Shown: in pieces, positions 10,601-23,000 of the stretch
Layout: every line of letters begins with the position of its first letter
Position numbering within the stretch: position 1 is the stretch's first letter
Origin: Euborellia annulipes
Lineage: Eukaryota; Arthropoda; Insecta; Dermaptera; Anisolabididae
Direction: 5' to 3'
Length of the DNA stretch: 64,000 nucleotides
Assembly (NCBI GenBank): GCA_023213315.1
Contig: JAKCPI010001012.1
Span: 26,087 to 90,086, forward strand
Position numbers and translations under genes: made by a program
The notes under the pieces: generated by a model
What the model was told of the DNA's origin: nothing
Databases searched by the model: none
The model's input: only the letters and a program-made list of their open reading frames with translations

Positions 10601-13600
10601 ATTAGATTATTTTTTTTTTTTTAGATTTTTAGAAATTGACAAAAGAAAGAAGAAAGTGATAGATACCTGCAGGTGGAACCTTGCATGTAGCCTGGCCTCC
10701 AGATCGGAGCCCAACGTCTGCCTGCAGACGATGCAGGCTGCCGGCAGCTGTGGTTGATGCTGACGCAGATGCTGCTGGTAGTCAGCTTCAGAGGCCAATG
10801 GTGCTTTACAGTGTGTACACAGAGCACCTCCCACCACCTGAAAAGAAAACATATTGATAATTAAGGGGTGTTTGGATTAAATATTTTATGTTAGTAATGA
10901 AAAATGTGATAAAAACCTTGCAATGGGTGAGCTTATGTTCAGCGAGAACTGCTGCACTTGGACAAAGCTCATCGCAGATATTGCATTTGTGTTTGGCTGG
11001 TGTAGAATTCTGGGGGCCACCGGGAGAGGAGCTTCCCTGTCCGGCGTGGGTTTTCATATGAACCTCAAGATCCAAACGTGTCTTGCATACTTCACTGCAG
11101 TATGCGCATTGTAGCGATACTGAAGCGGATGTCGCAGCTACAACAGCCGCTGCGGCAGCTTTATTAGATTTGGAGCTGCTTGTTGTTGAACCGTTTCCAT
11201 CAGCATCAGCAGCCACTGCCACCGCTCCTGGAGGAGACGCCTGTCCGTTGCTGCAAAGAAAATAGTATTATTAATATTATAATCAATTTTCCCATTCCAA
11301 CTCATTTAGAAAAGAAGATAGAGTTTTTACCATCTTGCACCGGGCGGAGTGAGCCTTTGCGTGACTGGGGTACTTGATGTAGGTGTTGGCAGCCGTGGAG
11401 AAGGCTTCGCTGATGAAGGTTCCTGAGGAGATAATCCTCCCACCAAACCTCCATTTAAAGCAGGAGACATCTGAGGCTGGAATCACCGAAAATTTAGTCG
11501 GCTTATTTTGAGAAAGAAACTCACCTAAATTTGACATACCTGTCCATGATGAGTGTGCATATGCCTATCTAATAAGAATTCTACGTGGAAAGCCTCTCGA
11601 CATATCGGACAACGGTAATGTTTAGCATGCGCGGCCAAATGTAATTGCATTTCAAGTTCGGAGTTGCATGCGAGACGACAGAAAGGACAACGATGACCCG
11701 GTAGAGACTGGAACAATGATAATACAAATAAATAAAAAAAAGGTCTAAAATGTTTAATCATTTGATAAATACCATCGGGGCTGGTGCCGCAGCTGCGGAA
11801 GAAAGAAGAGCGCCATGTACTGATCGAATATGAGAACAGAGTTCAATTTCCGATCTAAATAAAGAAAGACCACTTGTCGATCCGGGAGGACAGGCAGTGC
11901 ATCTTAGTAATTTACATTCATTAGAATGTTTTACAGCGAAATGAACCTGAAAATTAAAAGAAAAAATTGATTTAGCGGGAAAAATTAATATTAAGCCTAA
12001 TTTAAAATGAATAAGTCAATTGATTAATTTCCATAGGCTCAGTGATTTCAATTGTAATTTAAATGTTGACTGCTTGAAATAAACTATGGTTATTTTTCAA
12101 AATTTTAATCTCATATTTGGATATTTTATACACAATAGAGAATCCTAAATAAATAAAAAATTTCATAAGAATTGGAAAAAATTTTTTTTAAATGTGTAAA
12201 AAGTTCCAAAGTTCCCTTGTGAATCGAAATTAACATGCAAATCCCCAATAGGGTTTTAACATTGGCTCTATGGAAGGAAGAGCTGAAAAATTAATTTGAA
12301 AAATCTGAAATACTACATGAGTAAAAGTGTACTTAAACAATTTTCACGAAAAATTTTACTGATATACTTTTTAAAGAGCATCTAAAAAATAGATTTATGA
12401 ATTTTAATCAAATACGTTGAGCCAATTTTGAGAAAAAAAAACTGAAAAGTATATTAGTAAAGTAGGCTACTAATACTTTTTAACAGATTTTGTTTAAATT
12501 TTACCTGTGTATTTTATTTTTTTAGTAAATCTTTCTTTAATTGCCGCCCCCTGATAAGTGCCGCCAGGGGCATGTGCCCCCACTACCCCCCCCCTAGATC
12601 CGGCCCTGACCTAACTTAAATAACTAACAAGTTAAATAAAAAAACTTCAACCTCCTATTTTTGTACCACGGACAAAAAATGTAAATGAATTTCTTCTGGA
12701 ATTATTTTAAAATTCCAAAATTACATTTATTATTTTTATTATAAATCATTTGAATTAATTAATTAAGTATGCGCAAACTAGTAATTTATTTTCTTCGAAA
12801 ACCTTTTTATTAATTATTTTAGAGCTCATGCATCTCCAGAAACAGTCGGACCCCAGGTTAAGATCTCATGCATTAGATAATGGAATTATCTGCCTAATTA
12901 CCTGAATGGCAACTTTACTGTCAAAGAGGTCCTTGCAGAGAGCGCATCGGTAGAGATGATGCGCGTGCAGATCAAGTAAATGACGCTGTAATTCATCTTG
13001 TTTAGGGAAGAGCTTAAGACAGCTCTGACAACCGTATTCTGTTTCTGCGCTCATAAAATGACTGGCAACATGCAACTCAGCACGCCGCCCATCAGCTGGC
13101 AATTCACTACAACAGTGCGGACATAAACCACCAGAGATTGCTGTTGGAGGGGGCACGGCACCGTCCAGATGCATCTTAAGATGACTCCTGTAACAATCAA
13201 TAACCATTAGATAAATATGTTATTGTGAAAAATTCTTAGATAAAATATTTACCGGAAGGCTTCGAAATCCGGCAAGGCAGCAGAACATTGATTGCAAAGA
13301 AGAGGACCTTGTGGAGGATAGTCGACTCGAGCACGTTTGGGTTTACTTAAATCAGTAGGACCAAGCTGCTCCACTGCAGCTGCCACTGCGGCTGCGGCAT
13401 GTACTAGTAAATAATGTTCAGCGAATTGTGCAGCGCTTGCAAAAGGTAGTGCGCAAGGTGCGCAGCAAAGAGGTGCCGGTGGAGCTGCGCTTGAACTTGT
13501 AGAAACGCCATCTGTACAATAAACACAATGTAAGCGAAAGAAATATTTATTTCTTAATCAAAAGTGATGTTTTGTATCAGATAAATATTTTTGAATTGAT

Positions 13601-16600
13601 AATTGGAAAAAAATATAAACCTGAATGGTGAGCTGAGGCAACTTCTGCATGTTGTTGATTACAATGTTTCCGCAAGGAGTGCGCAGATGAGAAACGCATT
13701 GTACAAAAATCGCAAGAATAAGCTGAAGCTGTTGCATCAGATCCAGTTGGGGGTGGCGGTGGTGGTGGAGGTGGAGGGGGCGATGAGAATTCGCGCAACT
13801 CTCCGTTGACAATAGACCCTACGAACAATCAATATGCAATGATAAAGATGTGGTTTTAAAGTAAATTAATCTAAATAAAATGTTTACCATGCATTGCTTG
13901 AACATGCAGTTGTAGCTGCTCCATTGTATTGAAGGTATCCTTAGTGCAGTAAATACAAGCAAGTTTCGCAGAAGCCGGAAGATGATGAAGTTGTCCAAGC
14001 TGCGATGGTAGAGAAGGAGGTGGTTGTGGCGCCGAAGGTGGCGCCGATTGGGGCATTGGCGCATGTAATTGCAAGGGTGGCGGCGGCTGTCGCGAAGAGG
14101 CCGCCGCCTGCAGCAAGCCTATAGCTGCGGCCGCCGCCGCTGCAGCCGCCGCAGAAGACGCCGACTGTGGCGGCGAACAGGCACCAGGCGGCGGTGGTGA
14201 GTCGTTCACGTGCGCTGACGTCATATGATTCTGTAAAGGAAGAAGATCTGGCCATCATTGAGCAATCAGAGTGGCGAAAAGCAAGAAGAGCAAGCGACAA
14301 GTGACCCATAATAATAACTCGGATTTATGAGCGAACTAAAAAAAACGCAAGAGGATCCAGCAGGTGAAAGTTCATATAAGATATACATGACCGTTATTTA
14401 TAAGCTCTCTAGAGAGGGTGATGACATGCGAGGTGCTCCTCTGATGCTGATGATAAGAAGAAAAGAAGGGTCACTGACTCGACAGCAAGACTCACCTGAA
14501 GTTGTTCGGGGCGTTTAAAGGCATCGCCACACTGCAAGCAGCGGAAGCCGGGAGCATCGGCTAATCCCAAAGAACCTAAACTTCCAACTCCTGTAGGACC
14601 ATCGCCACCCGCAGCCCTTTTATGACTCTGCATGTGAGACGTAAGCGCCGCTGCGGTGTTGTAGCCTCTCGTGCAGATGGTGCATTGAAAGGGTTTCTGG
14701 GTGTCGTGGGTCTTCATGTGGATCTTTAAGTGGTCGCTGGAGAAATTTGCATATTGATTCCATTAATTAATATATTTATAGCGAGCCTATAATTAATCTG
14801 AGGATCAATATCAAATGCGTACAGGTCGAAAGGCGAAATTTCATTTTAACAAAAAATAAATAATAATTATTTTAAAGGACGATTGTAATCCGGAAGAATT
14901 GTCGGAGTAAAAAAATGACACGGATGCATGCATGTTCTTTAGGGCAGAAATGAGAGGAGGGCAACCACGCCTTGGCTCTCAAAAAAGAGGGCAAAAAAAT
15001 TTCATTCTTTTGATATCAAGTTCCTTGTAGTCGAAAAGCAAGGGAAGAAATTAATTGAAATAACAAAAAAAAAAGAACAAAAAATTGTTTTTGTTATCCA
15101 AACATATAATTATATCAATGTTATAATTAAATAATGAATCAACTATAGTATGGAAATATTTAATAAAAGATTTTTTCTTAAAGGAATTTAAATGGGGTTC
15201 AATAGTAGACGGGGGCAATTAATTATGGAAATTGTCACTATTCCTCAACAACACTTATTTAACGAAATGTTAAAAATACATTTAAAAGAACGAAAATTGT
15301 TTTTTTTAGGCCAAATGTCCTCCCCCTCTATAACTGTCCATGATTGATATTAGCTCCTAATATCACCCTTAAGGGCCGGTTGCTTCATCCTGGGTGAGTT
15401 TGTTAGCCCCGGGCTAAATGGCTTTTTTTGTAATGCAGAAACCCTCTTCCGGGGGAACAAATCATGTTCTATTTGTGAAGTTTGCAACTCCATTAAGGCA
15501 TCTTATAAAAATTATTAAAAATAAAAATTGATATTATCACCCATAATTTAAATAAATATTATTAATATACATTTAAATATAAGAATTTAATTTTTTTTTT
15601 GCTAAAATTTGAAAATTTTCAAAAAAATAAACAAGATTTATTAGTGTTCACATAACAATTAGTCAATTGTTCCAATCTTCACAACTATTTTGACAAATTG
15701 CCAGCTGTGTGACTCAAATAAAGATAATTTCAAAAAGAAATATACCTTTTATTTTCACCTAACAAGAAGTAATATCAACTGAAAATATTTATATAAATAT
15801 TTAATTCTCCTCAAGTGGTGATGCTGAAGTTTGGTTTATTAAAGAGAAAAGAAAAACGCTTTATTTTCAGCAATTTGTTTTTATTTCATCAAATGATTAA
15901 TAATTGCTACTTGAATAACATGTCGCTTCCAAGCGTTTTAATTATAAGGGCCGTAATGTGGTGAATTGAGGTGAAATCCACTGAGGAAGGAGTGCCGTTA
16001 GGTCTCCGAAATATATGGAAATATTGCCTTACTAACGAAATAAAAACAAATTGCTGAAAATAAAGCGTTTTTCTTTTCTCTTTAATAAATATTTAATATC
16101 AATATTATATCAATTTGCATTCAATTTGAAGACAAATAGTTTTATTAACAAGACATGTGCAATGCCTTAGATGAAGTTAGGAGAATATTCAACAACTTGC
16201 AATATATCCTGGATATACGAGTATAATCCTGATTGACATAAAATGTATAATAACAAAAAACGGTAGATTCCAGTTTGCATTTATATTATTTTTTATATTT
16301 GTGGAGTTAAGATGCTTGTGTTCATAATACATGTTCGTACGTGTCAACCCAGGGCTAAATCTTAGCCCCACCTTTGGGCCTGGGCTAACTTTAGCCCGGA
16401 GCTTGGCTCCAATTCCCCATATATCTATATGAAATTACTCAAAAGTGAGGTTAACTCAGGGCTAAATATGGCGACGAGATCTGATGCAAGCGGGCCCTAG
16501 CCTATAACATATTTTATAAAATATACAACATTTCATCATTTTATTGATAAAATAAGTAGAATATAAGGTAAAATAACAAATATATGTACTTCTAGAATAC

Positions 16601-16992
16601 TTCTTTTAGCAATAAAATGATGAAATATCGTATATTTTACTATAAAAATAAAACTGAAGTGGGTTTCTGCACTACAAAAAAAGTCGGGGCTAACAAGCTC
16701 ACCCAGGATGAAGCAACCGGCCCTAAGAGGTGAAAATTTTAAAAAATTTAAAGTATAATTTTTTACAAATAGAAAATCCAGAGATATATTTTTTTTTAAA
16801 TTCCTTTAAGGGGTCGTCGACATATTACGTAACGCGTTAGGTGGGGGGGGGGGGGTAGGGGTCTAGTCAAAACGTTACTAATTGTGACATGGGTAACCCG
16901 GGTGTTTCTCTATATGTGACATCACAATTCAAAGTTGAATTTATAAAATTTTTTGAGTTTGAAAAGATGGAATGAGACTCGTATAGCCTACT

Positions 16993-17027
<35 letters not shown>

Positions 17028-20000
17028 TGAAATGAATTTTGTAAAGGAAATTTCGGTTTCAGGGGAGGGGCGAGTTCTATGTTGGTGTTGTGACATAATA
17101 TTTGTAGGGGGTTTATTTGTATCAGTATATGACTAACTGTAACAGAGGGGCGGGGGACTAGAATATCGTCAACGGCGTTACGTTTTTTAAAAATTTGTTC
17201 AAAATAAAAAAATTATTTATACCTAATTCATTGAAAAATTTAAAATCAGATAAATAGGTATAGACCTTTAGTAATAGGAACCGGACTTCATCACCCCTAA
17301 ACAGTGGCGTACCGAGGGGGGGGGCGAGAGGGGCGGTCCGCCCCAGGCCCCGAGCCGGCGGCATAGGCCCCCATATATTTATAAAAACAAAATTTAATGA
17401 AAATTTCCCTTTGAGAGGCCCCGGGGCACTAGGGCTCAAGTAAAAAGGGAAGAATTTAGATAAAAAAGAAACAAAATTTAATGAAAATTTCTCTTTGAGA
17501 GGCCCCGGGGCCCTCAGGGCTCAAATAAAAATGGAAAAATTTAGATAAAAAACAAAATTTAATGAAAATTTCTCTTTGAGAGGCCCCGGGGCCCTCAGGG
17601 CACAAGTAAAAAGGGAAAAATTTAGATAAAAAAAAAAAACAAAATTTAATGAAAATTTCTCTTTGAGAGCCCGGGGCCCTCAGGGCACAAGTAAAAAGGG
17701 AAAAATTTAGATAAAAAAAAAAAACAAAATTTAATGAAAATTTCTCTTTGGAGGCCCCGGGGCCCTCAGGGCACAAGTAAAAAGGGAAAAATTTAGATAA
17801 AAAAAAAAACAAAATTTAATGAAAATTTCTCTTTGAGAGGCCCCGGGGCCCTCAGGGCACAAGTAAAAAGGGAAAAATTTAGATAAAAAAAAAAAACAAA
17901 ATTTAATGAAAATTTCTCTTTGAGAGGCCCCGGGGCCCTCAGGGCTCAAGTAAAAGGGAAAAATTTAGATAAAAAAAAAAACAAAATTTAATGAAAATTT
18001 CTCTTTGAGAGGCCCCGGGGCCCTCAGGGCACAAGTAAAAAGGGAAAAATTTAGATAAAAAAAAAACAAAATTTAATGAAAATTTCTCTTTGAGAGGCCC
18101 CGGGGCCCTCAGGGCACAAGTAAAAAGGGAAAAATTTAGATAAAAAAAAACAAAATTTAATGAAAATTTCTCTTTGAGAGGCCCCGGGGCCCTCAGGGCT
18201 CAAGTAAAAGGGAAAAATTTAGTAAAAAAAAACAAAATTTAATGAAAATTTCCCTTTGAGAGGCCCCGGGGCCCTCAGGGCACAAGTAAAAGGGAAAAAT
18301 TTAGATAAAAAAAAAACAAAATGTAATGAAAATTTCCCTTTGAGAGGCCCCGGGGCCCTTGGGGTTCAGGGATATACGGTATTTTAAAAATAAAAAAACA
18401 AATTCAAAATAAGGCCCCCTCTTCTAGTGCCGCCCCAGGCCCCCAACTGGCTCGGTACGCCTCTGCCCCTAAAAGCCCCTAAAGCCCCCTGAAGCAAAAT
18501 CAACACAACATAAAGAAAAAATAATTTTCAAATGAATAGAAACTGAAATGTAAAAAGAAAAATCTAATGAGATAAATCATAAATTACAAGAAAAAAATTT
18601 TTATAAAATGAAAATGATGGAGATTGTGTTTTGCGATTTATTTTTTTTTTTTTTTTGAAGTGGGCAGAAGTAATTCTAAAATAAGTAAATAAATATATTA
18701 AAAGCTTACCTCCGGGAAAAAGCAGCTTCACAATTGGCACAACGATATTTTTTGTCGCCGGTGTGTAGTTTTATATGGCGATCACGTGAACGTTTGTGTT
18801 TAAACAAACGAGAGCAGAATTCACATCTGAAGGGCATTTGGTCACTGTGCGTCTGAAAAAAATTAATAAACTCATTAGAAATTATCAGCCTAGATATAAA
18901 ATTAAAAGTATTAATTATATTAAAACGAACAATGGAGTTCGTTGAAGTCGGATAAGGAGCACAGTTCGGATAATAAATAAATTTCATTTCATAAAAGATA
19001 TGAAAAAATCCCAAGGGAGAAATAAAAATTGTTTGAAATTGTAATTATTTTTTTTTATGTACAGCCGGGAGTTGAACCACGGATCCTACGATTTATATTC
19101 AGCATACCCCACCATTTAACCACTTAAGAGAGCTTTTGCCCTTTAGGGTGAGAGAAGACTCCAGCCATCCCCTATGAAACATTCACTCTGCACCTCTCTG
19201 CACTATTGATAGTGGTACCAGTATGTTACATCTGTCAGCTTCGAGTGATGTTTGCGCTCTTCACAGAATAAATGGACCTCAAATATCTGATCTAAAAGTG
19301 ACTAGAAATTTTTCTTGAGTAGTTGTGCAAAGAGTTACCGATGCCTCGGTAAGGCTGGTGATCATGGGTTCGATTCCCTGGAGCCATGGGGCGTTTGTCA
19401 CACCAACAAATAAACGTACTCACATTTGTTAAATATATTTATGACTTGTCATGCCTGAATCGAGCTATTCATTGAATAATAGTATTTTATTCAAATATCT
19501 CGAAAATTATTTATAGAAAATACGCAAAAGATTTGAATGAATAAAGAAAATAAGCTGAGGGAAGAAAAACTCTCTAGCTGGGAGACCAATTTTTTTTGGC
19601 TCAAATACATCAGAGTTCGAAATAAGATTATCTAAAGAGAAAAAATTATGTTCCCATTACATTTTATGCAGTAGCGTAAATAGCTGCGGGCAACGGGGCA
19701 CTCGCCCCCCTCCCCCGGGGCCCGGGCGTATCAAGCCTTTGGCACCTCTCGATACCGACATTGGCGCATTTAAGATATAGCCCAGGGATGATGATTTTAT
19801 CATATTCTTTCTATAGAGTGTCTAAAAAAATTGAAATTATATTACAACTTAAAAAAAACGGCGCTCTAGTTGGGATTTTTCCCTCCGCCCTCAAAAGCTA
19901 GTTACGACGCTGGATTTATAGTAATAAATAGAAATTCTGACCATTGACGGCGCTAAGGGAGGGGGGTTAAGCCCCCCCCCTCCGACAATGCCCCCTGGAT

Positions 20001-23000
20001 TGTTTCTCTGTTGATATAGCCTATATGTATAACATCTGCCCCCCCCCCCTTTTGGCAAGTTTGCCCCAATCCAAGAAAAAACTGGCTCCGTCACTGATTC
20101 TGACTATTCTCTCAAAACACGGATATAATAATAGCGTACCAAATGAGTTTACAGTGAAAATTTAATCTCTTTTAATCTTCACTATCAAAATACTTCTTAT
20201 CGCCACACAGACACGATATAATGTGCGTTTGTCGTTTGGAATGCCTAGCTCAAAGGCGAGTCCGTCGCCGTTCAGTAAATGAAAGTTGTGTTCTATGATT
20301 GTCACACCAGATTTTTTGTGTCGACAGATAATTAGTTTCCGACAGTAAGGTAGATTTGAATAAAAGATATAAAATTTATTAAGGCCCCGGGCCTTTGTCT
20401 GATCACATATGAATATCATAAAAAAAAGGAAATAAAAATCAAAAAATATCACAGACAAAACTGACTAGAAAATAAATAAAATAAAAATGAGAAGGAAAGG
20501 TCAATAAATAAAATAAAAATAAAATGTGCTTCAAAACAATTTTTAGTGCAAATGAGAATAGATAGAGATTTTAAAAAATAATTAATTTATATCAATACAT
20601 TTTAATCAAAATCATTAGAACGAATTTTGAGAAAATGACTGAAAAAGTACATCATTAGTATTGTTTAAAAGCTTATTTTCACGCCTCAATGGGGTACCTA
20701 ACTAATTGAATAAATGGAATTTTTCTAACAAATTATTACTAGCAATTGAGAATAGACGTCAAATTCCTTTGTAAATTAGTATTTTTAATTTAAGTCTTGA
20801 GTTTTGTTTGATTTTTGTGTGACGGCAAAAAAGAGAGAGCCTCTCTGAAGACTTTCTTTAATTTCGGGGTCAACATTTTTGTTTCTGAATATAAATCAGA
20901 ATGGAACTCATCGCAACTTAAGATCTCTACACTGTTTCTGTCACGCGGTGAGTTTTATATATCATTTTTTTATTTATTATTATTTTTTTTTATTTTGATT
21001 TTTATTCGCGCAGCGTTCCATAACGATGAAGAAGAGAGAAAAACCAACAAAGGACAGAGGACAAAGGGAATCAAGTGGAGCCAGGACTAAGTGGCGAGCA
21101 AAAGGTGTTTGATAAATAGACATTAAAAAATTTAATTTTTTAGCCCATTTAAATTCATATTTTTTTTTTTTTCGTTTGTGTTTAGAAAATAAAACGAAAA
21201 GATTTTGCTGTGAAGAATATTGCGTGTTTGTGATTGGATTGAATGAAATAGTGCAGGAAAGAGAATCTTGGAAGAGATTGGTTGTTGCTATGATCTTCCG
21301 GGCAATTTAAACCCTCAAGGGATAAAAGAGGGATGAACTACTAGGGAGAAATTTGGGGAAAATATCACTATAATGGCTGACATTTAAGTTGTAATTGAAT
21401 AAAACATTAAAATCTCTAGTAAAGTAATGGGAATTCGTTTTTTACTCTGATAAGTTCTCTCATTTCAATTAGGCAATTAAATTATCTTCTTTGCCAAAAT
21501 TGCTTATTAAAATATAACTTTATAACGTTAACATAAAATACTACCAATATACTACCAATAATACCACTACTTTTTGGGGAATATAAATTTTATAAATCCT
21601 GAAGTAAAATTTATTTATTAAAAAAATCTTTTCATGTATTGAATATAAATCTCAGAATAATAAGAGATGCATTGTAATAGTGATATATGGAATATTTGGG
21701 ATAAAAAAAAGACTCGCGTTCTTTGAGCATTATTCAATAAATATTATTATTTTTATAACATGGTATTTTAATAATAGATAGAAAGAATTGTATTCATGTT
21801 AAAAATTCGACGTTGAGATGGAAATACACGTTTTTGAGTCCAAAACAAAGCGAGTCCCGCAATGGTCTGTCTATGAATATTTATCAAAATAAAACAAGAA
21901 AGAAAACTCTACTAAGGTAGATTAAAATTTTATATTTAAGTTAGGTGAGGGTGAGGTGAGAAAATAAGCTTTTAATTAAAATCGTCCAAAGAGTAGACTT
22001 ACTAGAACTTAAGTACTTTTTCAAGTTTTTTTTTTTTTTTTTTAATTCGTTCTATCGATTTTAATTCTAATTTGGCCCTAAAAATTTTTGAAGATTATTT
22101 TACTTTTGGAAAACTTCATAGAAAATGGAAAAAAAAATATTTTACATTTTTTTAATTTTAATAAATCGGTGGAGGTGGAAACTAAATATATGACGAAACA
22201 AAAATTCTGAAGTGACAAGCACACAACATTCAATTACCGAAGATGAGAGAAAGTTGTGTCGTGTGCGGTAATTACACCAATTTTTTAATTTTCTATCTTC
22301 AATTAAAATATTATTATATTTTTAGACAAATCAAAGTTTTTTTTTTTTTAAAGTGTTTTTTTTTTTAATTTAGCGAGCCGTGGAATAATTCTGATATCCC
22401 GTGCGTTTAATGGAGCCGTGAACCAAAAATAGTTTCTGATTTAGATAATTGCTTTGAATGAATGCAAGTCAAAGCAATAATCTAAATTTAAAAGAGAGAT
22501 TGGTAATTAGAAGTGGCGGATCCAAAGGAGTTTCTCAGGGGAGTAATCTGGTGTGACTGGTCGCTCAGCACACAATTTCGCTCAGCACACAATTTTTAAG
22601 TATTAATTTTAAAAATTAAACAAAATTATTTTCTCAAATTTCGGGGGGGGGGGATTACTCCTTTGTATCCGCCCTTGGTAATTAGGTGTGCAGTACCTGT
22701 TCGTGTTTCTTGAGGTAGCTGAGCCGAGGGAATGCCTTGTCACAGAACTGACACGGATACGGCGTGGCCTCTGTAACACCGTGCGTGAAGGCGAGTTCTG
22801 CCTCGGGCAGCTCAGTAGCAGAGTTCGGTGTAGCACAAGAAGAAGGTGATCGGGAGAGATCCTCAGGGGTGTCCGAACGCCACGACGACCCCGCCTCCGT
22901 ACCCAGCGCTACAACAGAAGAGTATTCAATTTTTTTAGTAATATAATATAATAAAGTAATAAAATAAAGAAGAAAAGAAATAAAAGTAATATAAAAGGCA

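Larger units (their letters stand above)
14737..18709 (-). other. Oaz intron 3 (4.0 kb)
   Basis: Holds a 1.35-kb element with GGGCCGGTTGCTTC termini (15373-16723) into which a fold-back element (15836-16089) has inserted, a miniature element with CATATTACGTAACGC ends (16810 to about 17187), and a hAT-like element with an internal minisatellite (17302-18465). The segments 14740-15370 and 18480-18700 show nothing recognisable beyond AT-rich sequence. Confidence 0.7.
18853..22696 (-). other. Oaz intron 2 (3.8 kb)
   Basis: Contains two tRNA-derived SINE pieces (19.04-19.15 and 19.32-19.53 kb), two hAT-like miniature elements at 19669-19912 and 19942-20096, a decayed repeat D copy at about 20.2-20.67 kb (minus) and another at about 21.79-22.28 kb (plus). 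The stretch 20.8-21.2 kb has a plus-strand open frame with no recognisable domain, judged non-coding. Confidence 0.7.

Noticed and set aside
13603..13809. Open frames antisense to or overlapping the Oaz exons (also 9368-9571, 10923-11265, 13941-14309, 14327-14518)
   Set aside because: They are shadows of the real exons in other frames, caused by GC-rich or low-complexity coding sequence.
17456..17949. Repetitive frame with PEGPGAS and FSLNF units as a repeat protein
   Set aside because: A-run length changes between units shift the frame; no start context; intronic transposon sequence.
17385..18358. Regularly spaced repeats suggestive of a CRISPR array
   Set aside because: Units are tandem minisatellite copies without unique spacers, inside a transposon in a eukaryotic intron.
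20815..21090. Plus-strand open frame with a basic peptide ([20 protein letters not shown]) resembling the basic N-terminus of ZNF521
   Set aside because: It lies on the strand opposite to Oaz, has no acceptor/donor context that fits the gene, and the resemblance is only to basic composition.
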